64,000 nt of DNA, from assembly GCA_032158295.1 (NCBI GenBank), contig CM063249.1:21764270-21828269 (forward strand), written 5' to 3'. The notes beneath the pieces are model-generated. The model worked only from the letters and a program-made list of their open reading frames with translations. It searched no databases and was not told the DNA's origin. Position 1 is the first letter of the stretch, and each line of letters begins with the position of its first letter. The translations under genes and the position numbers were made by a program. Shown one piece after another: positions 36,019-62,881 of this stretch. The stretch is from Pycnopodia helianthoides (lineage: Eukaryota; Echinodermata; Asteroidea; Forcipulatida; Asteriidae).

Positions 36019-38478
36019 TTAAATCTCTTCGTATTTGTTTTCACAAGTTTCCGGCTTAGTGTGTGTGTGAAGCTCTCTCCCATCAGCCGTTGGTGGTCGT
36101 CCTGGAATGGACTCCAGTGATTCCTTGTGAGATGTTTGAGCGTGATGGCCAGCACGCGTACGGATTACACTATCATTGGCATAGATCTTCTTTAGGGGTA
36201 ATTTTAAAGGAGACTTTAATGAAGAACAAATATTCGGAGTTTCATAGTAATTATTATCTGATTCTGAAGTCGCATTTTTATTGGGTAAGGGTTGTTGTGG
36301 TCTTGGCGCATTTCCCACTTGATCTTTCATTAATTCTTGGTAGACAGACTTGCCATCGCTATTTGCATGACCTTCGTCTGTGGAGACACCAGCTTCTCCA
36401 ATCTCGATCTGGGCTGAGGACACTTCTTGCGGATCAGCTTGAAAGATAACATTGGGTTCAGATTGATGGTGGCGTTTCCTGATGAGCCAGGAGTGCAGGG
36501 CAACTGCCACAACAATCACGGCTACAGCTGAGCCGACACAACCTAATATGATTTGGAAAAGAACGCTCAATGCAACAGACTCTGCAATTACTTTGAGATT
36601 GACAAGTACCGAGTCTTGTTCACCGATATCATTAACAACTAAGCAGGTGAAATTTCCAGCATCGTCTCGCCCAACTGAGTAAATCATCAAATCAGTTGAA
36701 CGCACGATGTAAAACTTATCAAGAAAACCGTTGGTTAATGTCGCACCACTTGGGGATAACCAACTCAAAGTGGGTGCTGGGCTTCCGGATACCTGGCAGG
36801 TCAGCAATGCATTGTCACCAGCGTTTACGACTACACTAGGGGTACCAGACTCTGCTCTGGGCGTTCTGCAGTTGAGATATCTGTTATCGGTTTCGTTCAG
36901 GATTCTGCTGGTTTGCTGATCTTTGCAAGAAGGGAATTGACGTGGCTCGTGGTTAAGCAACCATGTTTGCAAGCTTGCTACTCTACAATCACAGTGTAGT
37001 GGATTACCTACAAGCTCAAGACTTGATAAGGTTGGTCCAATCATGGCGCTCGAGACAGTTTTTATATTATTCCACTCGGCGTTGAGACTCTCCATGGACA
37101 CACAGCGTTCAAGAACATTGGAGATGTCATCAATGTGGTTCCAGGAAAGCGTGAGATCTTGAAGTTCAGGGAAATTATTACAAGTTCCGGGATCGAAACT
37201 CACTAATGAGTTGTTGGAGATGTCGAGGATGTTAAGAGTTGGAATGCTGCGGAAGGCGACAGGGTTGAGGTTGAGTAGTCTGTTTGAACTCAGATTCAAA
37301 CTCACCAATGAGTCTAAGCCAATGAAGTCGTCAGGATGCAAGGAGAAAATTCTGTTGTTGGTAACAGAGAGTGTTATCAGATTGGTCTGGTTGAGAAATA
37401 TTCCATCGTGGAGAGATGTTATTTCATTGTTGTCAAGAAACAATGATTTCAGTTCCTTGAGTTGCCCAAGGGCGATTTGTGAGATGAAGGCAATGCGATT
37501 TCCAATCATGTGGAATTCCCTCAGCTCCCTAAACCCTTGCAGCGTTTCTACTGAAAGGTACCGAAGATCATTTAAGTCTGCATTGATGTAATGAAGATTC
37601 CACGCCCAATCTGGCTGGATAAGAGTTGTCATTGAATTGTTCCTGGTATACAGCCGGTTCACAGAAAGTTCTTGACGCGAGATATTTATTTGGTGCTTCA
37701 GGTCGCGTACACCTGTATGGTCAATGTTTAGAATGGACGGAGTCCAGCCAGCAAGTGTTATTGTTGATAGTGGGTTGTGCTGGAGGTCAAGATCAAAATC
37801 AATCACGTTATCCATTTCGGAGGAGATTGCAAATTCTGTAATTTTGTTATAGCCAAGTTTTATAGAAACTTTCCTAAATGTCATCTTATTCCTAGATGTC
37901 CTTCCCGACTGCATACTTAGAGTGACTCTAGAGATTGCATTATGTTCACAACTTAGCCTAAAACGACTACCTATTTCTACAGACAGTGAAATTTCATGTA
38001 GACTGTTATAGTTTGCGGAGAGAACTTCTATCCTGGGATATAATTGCTCGGGCAAACCCACCAAGTTGTTGTGATTCAGGTACAATTCTCTAAGTGAAGT
38101 CGAGTCCAAGCTTCTGGAATTATACAGGCTGTTATTATTCATCGAGAGTACCTCCAAAGCACGTAATTTGCCTATATTATTTCTTTTGTGTAAGTACCCC
38201 CTTATTTGATTGTTGTTAAGGTACAGCTCCTCGGTGTGATTGTAGCTGCTATCAAATTTTAGTGCTGTGATTCGGTTGTCACTCAGGTCGACAATAGTAT
38301 CAGCGTTCGGAATGCTTGGAGGAAAGCAAATAAAACCCCTCGAGGAGCAGTTCAGCACTCCCCTTCCTCCAATTGTTTCGTGTTCACATTGAGTTACGCT
38401 GCAACAGTTCGCACTGGATATAAACGTTAAAGCTAAAACCATTAGCATAAGCGAAGTCGCATTCCTTTCAGGCTGCAT
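36019..38478 (-). CDS. LRR-Ig type I transmembrane receptor (819 aa)
   Basis: This is one uninterrupted reading frame. Residues 1 to about 25 are a signal peptide. A cysteine-rich LRR N-cap spans about 25-52. Leucine-rich repeats run from about 60 to 490, with classical repeats best preserved at 310-430. The LRR C-cap, with a CDC motif, spans about 492-537. A C2/I-type immunoglobulin domain spans about 541-630 with Cys561 and Cys612 and a DAGNFTC signature. The transmembrane helix is at about 636-665, followed by RKRHH. The 150-residue tail carries Tyr713 (YQEL), Tyr745 (YETP), Tyr766 (YAND) and a C-terminal Tyr816 (YEEI). The layout matches LRR-Ig receptors such as the LRIG, LINGO and AMIGO groups, but I cannot assign an ortholog. 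Roles in adhesion, recognition or signalling are inferred. The ATG directly follows an acceptor (TTTTCACAG), so a 5' untranslated exon is likely. Confidence 0.93.
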   Translation of the reverse strand: MQPERNATSLMLMVLALTFISSANCCSVTQCEHETIGGRGVLNCSSRGFICFPPSIPNADTIVDLSDNRITALKFDSSYNHTEELYLNNNQIRGYLHKRNNIGKLRALEVLSMNNNSLYNSRSLDSTSLRELYLNHNNLVGLPEQLYPRIEVLSANYNSLHEISLSVEIGSRFRLSCEHNAISRVTLSMQSGRTSRNKMTFRKVSIKLGYNKITEFAISSEMDNVIDFDLDLQHNPLSTITLAGWTPSILNIDHTGVRDLKHQINISRQELSVNRLYTRNNSMTTLIQPDWAWNLHYINADLNDLRYLSVETLQGFRELREFHMIGNRIAFISQIALGQLKELKSLFLDNNEITSLHDGIFLNQTNLITLSVTNNRIFSLHPDDFIGLDSLVSLNLSSNRLLNLNPVAFRSIPTLNILDISNNSLVSFDPGTCNNFPELQDLTLSWNHIDDISNVLERCVSMESLNAEWNNIKTVSSAMIGPTLSSLELVGNPLHCDCRVASLQTWLLNHEPRQFPSCKDQQTSRILNETDNRYLNCRTPRAESGTPSVVVNAGDNALLTCQVSGSPAPTLSWLSPSGATLTNGFLDKFYIVRSTDLMIYSVGRDDAGNFTCLVVNDIGEQDSVLVNLKVIAESVALSVLFQIILGCVGSAVAVIVVAVALHSWLIRKRHHQSEPNVIFQADPQEVSSAQIEIGEAGVSTDEGHANSDGKSVYQELMKDQVGNAPRPQQPLPNKNATSESDNNYYETPNICSSLKSPLKLPLKKIYANDSVIRTRAGHHAQTSHKESLESIPGRPPTADGRELHTHTKPETCENKYEEI

Positions 38479-38570
38479 CTGTGAAAAGATAAAAGCCAGG
38501 AAGGATGATTGTAAATCATGGTTTTGTCAATGGCGTAGCTTCCAAGTAGAAAAGGAGCTGCCAAAATTAC
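38479..38570 (-). other. Probable intron between 5' UTR exon and LRR-Ig coding exon
   Basis: On the minus strand CTGCGAAG is followed by gtaattttgg, and 92 bp later CTTTTATCTTTTCACAG ends exactly at the ATG. This is a plausible short leader intron. The start choice does not depend on it. Confidence 0.45.
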
Positions 38571-39665
38571 CTTCGCAGTTGATGAAATTACAAAAAAATT
38601 TCAAAGTGGCACAATTTCATAATAATAACTACGCATTTTGTGTGCTTAGCAAATCGTCATGCTCATCTTACAAGCTTCATGAAAAAAAAACAAAAAAACC
38701 TAGTGACACACATCAAAAAAAGAATTTTCAAAATCAGAATTTATTGATAAACAAAATAATTAAAATAAAAGTATTCACTCAAAATAATCATGTGTTTATA
38801 CTAACCTTTGTGTATAGCTATGGTCAGTTCCAAGATTGATCTACAAATATTTGGAATAATTATCTTTCAGTTTTGTATTACGGTGTTAACTCCTCTAATT
38901 CATGACAACATGTGACCCCCTGGCATCTGATTCCAAAGCACAGCAATTCTCTCATTAGATATGTAAATCATATTCATTGTCATTCACCAATCACAGCTGA
39001 GTCTGAGATAGTCACAGCTTTATGAAAAAATAGCTCTGGCTTGAAAAAAAACCCCTTTCAAACCAATGCTCACAGCATACAAGATCGGCTTTTTATTCTG
39101 CAAAGGAAACATGCCTATATTCACAGGAAATTCATGGAATCCATAACTGAGATCCGTGTTCTACCTTGACACTGCACACAATGAAGAAAGCTGACACCAC
39201 TCAAAACAAAAGTAAAAGCAGATGGACCTTTAATCATGTTTTTTTAGTTTCATTTTACGCAGATGGTAGGCTATTTAAACTTTACGCAGTAAACATTGAA
39301 AAAAAAAAACTAATTTGTTAATGCAGAGTTACCACAAACAAGGCTAAAAGCCACTCTTGGCAAAATATTGCAGTGCAGCTGACAAGTAGTATCTTGGTCC
39401 CACATTCAACTCCCATTATCACATAATAGGCCCAAACAAAGCATACTTTAAATCTCTGATTTAGTTTTTTACCTGTTTTTGTGGAATACTGTTATTTATA
39501 ATCATAATATTTCGTACTGGATGATTATTCACTACTGTGTTTTTGGAATTACTTAAAGACTGGATTTGGACTTGGCTGTGACTTGAGACCTGCTGGATTA
39601 ATTCTTTACCCATGACATGTCCATTCAACCATAATTCAACTTTAATCCCCAGCAGATGTATTCTT
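38571..39665. other. Upstream region of the LRR-Ig gene
   Basis: This should contain the receptor's promoter, but no TATA box or other element is convincing. A-rich tracts (38680-38700, 39300) are the only visible feature. Confidence 0.35.
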
Positions 39666-39905
39666 TAAAGGCAGGGTACACTTTTGGTTATTATCAAAGA
39701 CAAGTTTTTCTCACTTGGTGAATCCCAACATATGCATAAAACACCTGTGGAAATTTGGGCCCAATTGGTCATCGAAAATGCAAGAAAATAATGAAAGAAA
39801 AAACCCATCTTGTTGCATGGAATTGTGTGCTTTCAGATGCCTGTCATGCCTGAAGACTTTCTCAAATTCAAATTTTGAGGGTGAAAATTATCTCTTCATC
39901 TAAAA
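39666..39905. mobile_element. One-ended fragment of the TACACTTTTGGT MITE family
   Basis: TTTAAAGGCAGGGTACACTT then TTGGTTATTATCAAAG matches the end of the element at 52655. CAACATATGCATAAA and AATTGGTCATCGA recur in order. No matching right end was found, so it is truncated. Confidence 0.55.
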
Positions 39906-40429
39906 CTACATTACTTCAAAGGGAGTCGTTTCTTACAGTATTTTATAATATCAACAGCTCTCCCCAGTGTAGAGTAACCTGTAGAGTAATTACCAAAAAT
40001 AAATACCGTCAATACCCTGCCGTTAATATGACATCATTTACCTCTTTTAGTTTTTCATGTAATCCAAAACACAAATGTGCATTAATGTGATAAACTTCGG
40101 TCATCAGGAAATTCCTGTACGTAGAGTTTAATCCAAACACAAATCTTTAAATTGAGGAAGTTCCTGTTTATGCAAAAGGCCCACCTGACACAAATGTCAC
40201 CATTACTATCCACTAAAGATAAGCTAACAAGCATTGCTTGTGTTGTAAAAAACAAAAACAAAAAACAAAATACCTCATCAGTGATGTAACAAAGGGGAGA
40301 GGGCACCCCCCCTCCCCCTTGATGTCTGTTTTCCCCGGGTGCCCCCATTTGAAATCTGGACTTATCAGATAAAAATGTTCACAGTAAAATTACATTTATA
40401 TATGCTTTAATGGGTATAAGGTTGCTCCC

Positions 40430-40740
40430 AAGCCCCAAAACGGACTCATTGGTCTTGAGCGTACAGAAAGCACAGCCCTGCACCAGCAGAGGTGGGAGAC
40501 TAGCCAGGGCGTTAGGGTGGTTAGACTGGACCCCTGTAGGCACTAATCTTACAGTCCCAATGATTTCATTGGATAAACATCCAGTGACACAAGCTTTTCC
40601 ATATCTGTGTTATGATTGGTCCGTTCCGAAGTGACGTAGTTTGTTAGCTACCCACTTTTGATCGTGCTGCAAGCACGTGTGCATGTATGTAATGTTGTTT
40701 TATTGACTTTGTAGTGTGTATGTAATGTTCAGGCTAAGGT
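40430..40740. repeat. Dispersed repeat shared with 62320-62720
   Basis: CCCAATGATTTCATTGGAT, GTGTTATGATTGGTCCG and ATGTTCAGGCTA occur in the same order here and at 62320-62720. CCAATGATTTCATTGG is itself nearly palindromic. The function is unknown. Confidence 0.6.
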
Positions 40741-41711
40741 GTGGTAGGCACTAGATGGTAAATCTGGTGCCGACCTGGCCGGTTAGAAAGAGAACAGGTG
40801 GAGCTGAATAGGTTTCATCCTCAAACTATCAGGTCCACCATGATGGCCATAAGGCCCAATAGCCTGAGCCCTGCTAGCGCTTGAACCACTACTGCATGCT
40901 GGGAGAAAATATTCGACACGCGGTCCTCTGATGGGCGGGCCAACCCTCCCTGAAGGTAGAGTGACGCACTCAGAAAGATGGAGGCCTGTGAGGGGGATTG
41001 GGTGAGACTTCTCGAACCTCAATAATGAACCTTGAGTGCCTTCATTTCGAGTGTCAACTCCATTGCCTCTTGAGATAGAGGTACATGATGAAAATCGTGA
41101 TGCCTTGGTCATAGCGCTGCCCCATCATCTTTGTGATCTGGGTGAAAACCCGGTGCAAAGCGGAAAACCTGAACATGAGCACTACAAATTCGTGCATGGT
41201 ATTGTTGTACACGGAGCGTACAGGAATTTCCGCTGCTCCAGCCTGATTGGAGGTCAAGGCTCGCCACCCACAGGAGGATATTGAAAAGGAAACCAGCCAC
41301 AAAGTAATGCAAACAAACAATGTGATAATTTGGCTGGTGACCTTTCGCTGTTAAGCAAAAACAAATTTGAGCTGATTTCTTCAGCTTCATCAGCTCCAGG
41401 TCAAAAGTGAAATTTACATTCACTGAAATGCGAAGACAAATCGCGAAACAGTACAGCAGCATCTGTAAAAACAGTTATTCCACAAATTAAGACATGACAA
41501 ATTGTCCAGGTTTTGTATTTCAAACTGTTTATGTTGATATAATGGAAAGGATATCCCTTCTCACAATTATACTATTGCACAACTAGTATTTCACAATAGT
41601 TCTCTTAAAATATTTGTGTAATTTTCCATTCTACAGCTTTGGTATAATATTGACAAAGATAAATCAACACAATCTTACAGTCAAGTGAGGTTGTCGAGAC
41701 GCCATGTAATA
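40741..41711. other. Unassigned region with short overlapping frames
   Basis: Minus-strand frames of 88-117 codons overlap at 40783-41462. An acceptor-like TTTTTACAG precedes the one starting at 41462. None gives a recognisable protein and they overlap each other in different frames. I leave the region unassigned. Confidence 0.3.
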
Positions 41712-41880
41712 GACCTTATGCACTGACGTCATCACACTGCCATCTTAGAGGTAAAATGATGACGAAACAATGGAAAACGCACATCTTGTACGCGCAACGC
41801 AGAGGAAGAGCCAATAAGCAACCTTCTTTTGACCTCTAGCCGAGGGCGCCTTGCTCAAATGATGTCATGTGCATAAGGTC
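41712..41880. mobile_element. MITE with GACCTTATGCAC terminal repeats, copy 1
   Basis: The left end GACCTTATGCACTGACGTCA is matched by the inverted right end TGATGTCATGTGCATAAGGTC. The 169-bp element contains CCAATAAGCAACCT and CGAGGGCGCC. A second copy lies at 43758-43922. Confidence 0.75.
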
Positions 41881-41913
41881 GACTAAGTCTCTGTATGAGT
41901 TGTGTGGTTCTGA

Positions 41914-42056
41914 GAAGAACCGGTGGTTCACAACTCAGAAGAACCGGTGGTTCACAACTCAGAAGAACCGGTGGTTCACAACTCAGAAGAACCGGTGGTT
42001 CACAACTCGGAAGAACCGGTGGTTCACAACTCAGAAGAACCGGTGGTTCACAACTC
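41914..42056. repeat. 24-bp tandem repeat (six units)
   Basis: The unit is GAAGAACCGGTGGTTCACAA followed by CTCA, with near-perfect identity. Each contains the dyad GAACC-GGT-GGTTC. An inverted unit lies at 42109-42136 (AACCACCGGTTCTTTTCAGA), so the array is flanked by complementary ends. All frames stay open because 24 is a multiple of three. Confidence 0.92.
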
Positions 42057-42136
42057 GATGTTTCGATCTGTACAATCAGAGCACACTGATCGAAATGTCA
42101 AGTTGTTAAACCACCGGTTCTTTTCAGAACCACCAA

Positions 42137-42540
42137 AGCTTAAAGAGAGAGTTTATCACATGGTGTCTTCGCAAACCTCACATAATTGTATTCCCACCAA
42201 GGTTATCAAATCAACACAATCTAACAGGTTGACAATATTGGTAAAATACTCAAAAACACATTAATATGAGAGGTACATCTTTGGTAGTTTTGCTTCAATT
42301 ACTATACCTGCTAAATTTAGAATAACACTTGACTCGATTTCACAAAGTGCTAAGATTGATCTTTAGCTCCAATAAGTCTTAACTGCTAAGCAAACTGTCT
42401 GTCCAGGAAGGTGGTCTAGTTAGCAAAATTACACCATCATTGATTAAAAGTTACTAAATAAAACTATTTATATTCTTACAGAAATATGACACAACACAAA
42501 TAAATCATAATTGATATTCTGTTGCCCATTAGATTGTAGT
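42137..42540. other. Spacer, nothing recognised
   Basis: No coding or repeat signal is recognised apart from the flanking elements. Confidence 0.4.
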
Positions 42541-42544
42541 GTGT

Positions 42545-42700
42545 TGTGGCTGAGCGGTTTAGTGAATAGGACTCAAGTTCTGGTGCAATTTTAACATGAG
42601 GTTAGAGACTTGTAGTTTTTTCCCACTATTCATGAGGACTCTATTGGAAAATTTGTGAATCACAAAACTCAATTTGACCTTGGATCCCCTCTTAAAGAAC
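42545..42700. repeat. Dispersed repeat with tRNA-like head
   Basis: TGGCTGAGCGGTTTAGT resembles a leucine-tRNA A box. The following TTTTAACATGAGGTTAGAGA and GAGGACTCTATTGGAAAAT are shared with 43480-43545 and 62175-62290. There is no matching B box, so it is probably a chimera of repeat fragments. Confidence 0.5.
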
Positions 42701-43137
42701 AACAGCAATTGAGAATAATGTTCTGATACCCATTGTTAGATGTAATATCCATACAAAGGTCATATTATACACTGGTGATGAGTCAAAATAATAATAAAAA
42801 AAGTGATCACATGAATAAAAATGTTGGGCCTTATTTCAAAACAAAAACATAAACATTATTTACAGAAAAAACTTCCACATTATATCACTCTCGTAGATTT
42901 GTGTACGCACAAGTAGAAAGAGCAGTATTGCATTTGGTGTCAAGTTTATGTACATGCATGAATTGCCAAAACAATTATAACTTTTACATACAACTACAGA
43001 ATTGACATGCTTATAAAAATAATATACAGATATACTGTAGGTTTTCCTGCTCATTTTTTTTTTAACATTTCACTTTCAAATGTTCACATTACAGCAATTT
43101 TGTCTCTTCAGTTGAAACATATATCCAATTTCCTGCT

Positions 43138-43419
43138 GACATCTGATGATATCATTCTGAGAAAAATGGGTCTCTACATTTTTGTATGGGGATGTTTTGG
43201 TTCATTCCTGACTTGCGATAACATCCAATAAAAAATGTCCTTGAATTTGACTTTATGACTGATGAAAAATTCCACCTTGGAATTTATAGACCTATTAGTT
43301 GTTGAAATCCAATGACGTCATGTTTCAAATTTCGATCTGAAAATGTCATTTGTGAACCAAAAAATCCCCATACACAAATGTAGAGACCCATTTTTTTCCA
43401 AAAGGTGTCATCAGATGAT
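43138..43419. mobile_element. Foldback element with about 67-bp inverted arms
   Basis: The left arm at 43138-43204 (AAAAATGGGTCTCTACATTT, GGGGATGTTTTGGTTCA) is repeated inverted at 43352-43419 (TGAACCAAAAAATCCCCATA, AATGTAGAGACCCATTTTT). The arms are about 85-90% identical by eye with a 150-bp centre. No coding capacity is present. Confidence 0.75.
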
Positions 43420-43424
43420 TTGGA

Positions 43425-43560
43425 TGTTGCCAAATTTTGCACTGGAAGGGTATCAAATAAAATGGCAATTTACACCATTTTAATGTGAGGTTAGAAACTT
43501 GTAATTTTCCCCCCACTCACTGAGGACTCTATTTATTTCCCTTCCTCTTAAAAATAGTAT
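43425..43560. repeat. Dispersed repeat shared with 62120-62290
   Basis: GCACTGGAAGGGTATCAAAT and TGTGAGGTTAGAAACT recur at 62132-62195. It abuts the foldback element at 43138, and the order (foldback sequence, TTGACAAATTT, GCACTGGAAGG) suggests they are parts of one longer repeat. Confidence 0.55.
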
Positions 43561-43757
43561 CAAATTACTATTCTAAATGTGACTTACTTCCTTATAATAA
43601 AACAACAATAAACAATGAGTCTGTCTCAGATTGATAACATATTCTTTCTATAAAGCCGGATACAGACAGGAGACCAGTTTACCAAACTTTCAAAAATCAT
43701 GCCATAAACGTGATGAAGCATCATCACTAAGGTTGAACAAGGTCACCTCATCATACC

Positions 43758-43922
43758 AAGGCTGGTATGCATTGACGTTATCACGTCGCCATCTTACTAC
43801 AGGTAAAGCGATAATGAAACATTGGAAACGCACATCCACGCACAGGATGGGCCAATAAGCAACCTGCTTTTGACCTGTAGTCGAGGGCGCCCTACTCAAA
43901 TGATGACATTTGCATAAGATCT
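43758..43922. mobile_element. MITE with GACCTTATGCAC-like ends, copy 2
   Basis: The interior matches 41712-41880 (GGGCCAATAAGCAACCTGCT, CGAGGGCGCC). The terminal repeats have decayed (TATGCATTGACGTTATCA and TGATGACATTTGCATAAGATC). Confidence 0.65.
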
Positions 43923-44326
43923 TTAGCATGTCTTGATCAAAGCTTCATTCAGCTTGTTTCTTTCCCCCTTGGTTGAATAAATAGTAGTTTAACTCGAACA
44001 TAAATTTTTAAGAAAGATCTTCATTAGCAAAAAAACAAAGTATTTATTCAAACTTTTACTGGTTTTAAGTGCAGGGTTTTAAAGAGGAAATCAGCTTGTA
44101 TCAGGCTGAACCATGGTGTCAGTAACGCCTCTGGGCAGCTTTGCAGTTTCCAACCCCCCCCCCCCACACACACCACCAGATTAAAGTGACTGTCACCAGC
44201 GCACACGTACAACATTGGTATGATTCTCGGTAGTCGGCACTCAGTGCAGCGTTCTAAAGAGGAATTCAGCTGATCAGCTGAACAGAATGCATGCAGGTTT
44301 AATTCATTTGCCACACTGTCAAGTAA

Positions 44327-44460
44327 TAAACCACAAGGTAAATTTTAATTTTTGAGGGGTTGAACAAAGAAATATTTACTAGATGGGATTTGAACTAACG
44401 ACCTCCAGATTAACGTACCGGTGCTCTACCAATTGAGCTATCTAGCCTTAAAGATTGTAT
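44327..44460 (-). repeat. tRNA-derived SINE-like element, copy 1
   Basis: On the minus strand GGCTAGATAGCTCAATTGGT is an A-box region and AGTTCAAATCC a B box. The anticodon-like loop reads GTT. Stems are imperfect and position 33 is not U, so it is tRNA-derived and not a tRNA gene. TTTCTTTGTTCAACCC follows, as in the copy at 44521. Confidence 0.65.
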
Positions 44461-44520
44461 GGCTTCTGACTCGCACCCCAAACAAAGATATTGAAAAAAT
44501 AGGGAGACCGCCAACATAGG

Positions 44521-44616
44521 GCTAGATAGCTCAGTTGGTGGAACGCCGGCACGTTAATCTGGAGGTCATTGGTTCAAATCCCGCTCTAGTCAATTTTTCT
44601 TTGTTCACCCCACATC
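44521..44616 (+). repeat. tRNA-derived SINE-like element, copy 2 (inverted partner)
   Basis: GCTAGATAGCTCAGTTGGTG and GGTTCAAATCCCGC give A and B boxes on the plus strand, and TTTTTCTTTGTTCACCCC follows. It is the inverse of copy 1 with about 60 bp between, so the pair can fold into a hairpin of roughly 100-bp arms. Confidence 0.65.
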
Positions 44617-44639
44617 ATTTGCCACACCATGTACTCTTT

Positions 44640-46004
44640 TAGTTAGATTGGTAGAAAGAAAGCGTTTAAAACAATCTAAATATACAACCTGTTCTTAATT
44701 ACAGTAAAACTTTGTATACACTTTACCACCAAGTAATCTTATTGTTACTAAAATAATACTTTTTTCTCTATAGATACCTTTGCTGACTTTTTTACATGTA
44801 TTTCTTATAAAATTTGGGCAAATTTACAAATGAGAATGGCAGTACTGTGTTCACTTCAAAATTGTCTCATTTTTGTTTTTATAGAAAACGTACTTCTGCC
44901 TCCAAAGCTCAAATAAAAGTTGGTCAATGCTTTGTTGATTTTTCCATTTGATAATCCAATTTTTGGTCCTGGTTGTTAACAGGGTTAGATAAAAGGTTGT
45001 ATTGGGGTTAGAATTAGCCCAAACAACCCTCAAACCCATCAAATTCCAACGCACGTTTTGTTTAATTATGTTGGACTAAATACTGCACTTGTAAACTGAT
45101 TATGCTTCACATGGGATCAGGGGTGTTGAGTAACCATATTGTCACCGTTTTCACAAAGAAGCAATTTCTGACAAAAAGTATACATTTTGGCAAACCGATG
45201 TTTTTACATATTTTGAATGTTACTATTGACATCAACATTTTTCCCCAAGTTTCAAGTGATTACACTAGTTAGCACTGGGACCAATTTACCAAACTATAAG
45301 ATTTTCGTTTTCATGAACAGACACATTTATATTTGCCATTTGTTACATTGAAGTACATAGCACTGGCACGGTGCCAAAAACAACTACTCTGCATTTTTGG
45401 TTTTCACGAAGGGGAAATTTGTACGACCTATATCAATTTTAGTTTTCACGAACAGACACTCGTCGTTTGCGCATTGGTTTGTACACGACGCGCACACGAC
45501 GCGCACACGACGCGCTGCACACAGACCTCGTTTTGCAGTTTTCACGAAGAGACACTTGTGTTTAAGAGTTAATTACTCATTAATTAAACTAACTATAATT
45601 AAAATATAAAAATACTTGCATGATTTAAGATCTCCACTTTCATGCTTGGCAAAATGTCAACGTTTCAATGACAAACAGTGTCCAAAGGTGATTTCAAAAA
45701 TAGTTTAACTTCAAACGGGGTTTTCTCCAAACATGAAAGTTTTGTTGAATAGCCTAAATTAGCTCTTCATGAAAACAGTGACGATATGGTGTTGGATTTT
45801 GCTTTAGTGATTTTTTCATCAGGTGTTCATATTCAGATGAAACAATTTCGCAGGGTGCTTACTACCATTACCATCTTTATTACAAGTAGGCTTTCAGATA
45901 AAAGTTACTTTTTTTCCTCAGGTTACCAAAGTACAACCTTACCTTAAACTAAAGAGTTCTTCATGAAGTCAGCATTCATCTTGTATTTATAGGTATGCAT
46001 TAGA
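44640..46004. other. Spacer with short dispersed motifs
   Basis: GTTTTCACGAA (or TTTTCATGAACAGACAC) recurs several times between 45120 and 45560. Three tandem ACACGACGCGC units lie at 45482-45515. No gene is supported. Confidence 0.45.
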
Positions 46005-46268
46005 AGCCAATTTCATTGAACTGCTTCACGGTAAGCAATTTTTTTCTGCTTACTTCAGCAGAACAATTTGCTTAAGCGCAAGCATATTTCACAGGTTGGT
46101 AAGCAAATTAGACAACCAGCTTGTGCACAGAACATAGATTTGCATTGTTCTGTCCTTCATTTTCTTACAGTAAGCTCCATAAGTTAGCATGCCTTTTCTT
46201 GTGCTTACGACAACAAAATTGAAATTGCACAAAATCTGCCGTTAAGCAGCTCTATGAATTTAGGCCCT
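46005..46268. mobile_element. GGGCCCAATTTCATAGAGCTGCT-family MITE, diverged
   Basis: The left end GCCAATTTCATTGAACTGCTTC and right end TTAAGCAGCTCTATGAATTTAGGCCC are inverted copies. The interior contains the family's TAAGCA-rich sequence. Confidence 0.65.
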
Positions 46269-46289
46269 GTAGGATCAATGCATAAGACA

Positions 46290-46572
46290 ATTCAAGATGG
46301 ATGAGACGTAGGTCCTGTGTGTTGTGCATTGCACGTAAAAGAACCCAGTTACACTTATCGCTATCAAGATAAGGGCTCTGCCCTGCAGTTTCTGGCAGTG
46401 GCAGCTGAATGCACCAAAACCTTACAAGGTCTTACATAAATGACTCTCATAGTTCAAAAACTTCAAAAGCCTGTCTGGATATAAACAATGACAAGCTCTT
46501 TGAGACGCCTGTGGATAAAGCGCTATATAAAAACTAGTTATTATTATTACTATTATTATTATTATTATTAAG
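46290..46572 (+). repeat. SINE-like repeat with AAAGCGCTATATAAA tail
   Basis: ATTGCACGTAAAAGAACCCA and GATAAAGCGCTATATAAAA followed by an ATT microsatellite are typical of the body and tail of short retroposons in marine invertebrates, from general knowledge. The (ATT)n run lies at about 46540-46570. It is just downstream of the PI4KA stop codon and may form part of its 3' UTR. Confidence 0.5.
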
Positions 46573-46656
46573 AATGTTGAACTTCAATGTAGGTGCATCC
46601 TCACTAACCTGAGTCTGCATCTGTGTCATCTGTTTCTAGTGATCATGCATTGGTCT

Positions 46657-62881
<16,225 letters not shown>

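Noticed and set aside
36063..37841. Plus-strand frames across the LRR-Ig gene
   Set aside because: They are shadows of the long minus-strand coding sequence.
40783..41462. Minus-strand gene from overlapping 88-117 codon frames
   Set aside because: Three frames overlap without splice support or recognisable domains.
41914..42056. Coding tandem repeat in plus-strand frames
   Set aside because: All three frames stay open only because the unit is 24 bp. There is no flanking gene structure.
44397..44590. Functional tRNA-Asn genes (GTT in the loop)
   Set aside because: Stems are mispaired, position 33 is not U, and near-identical copies with shared tails show they are SINE-like repeats.
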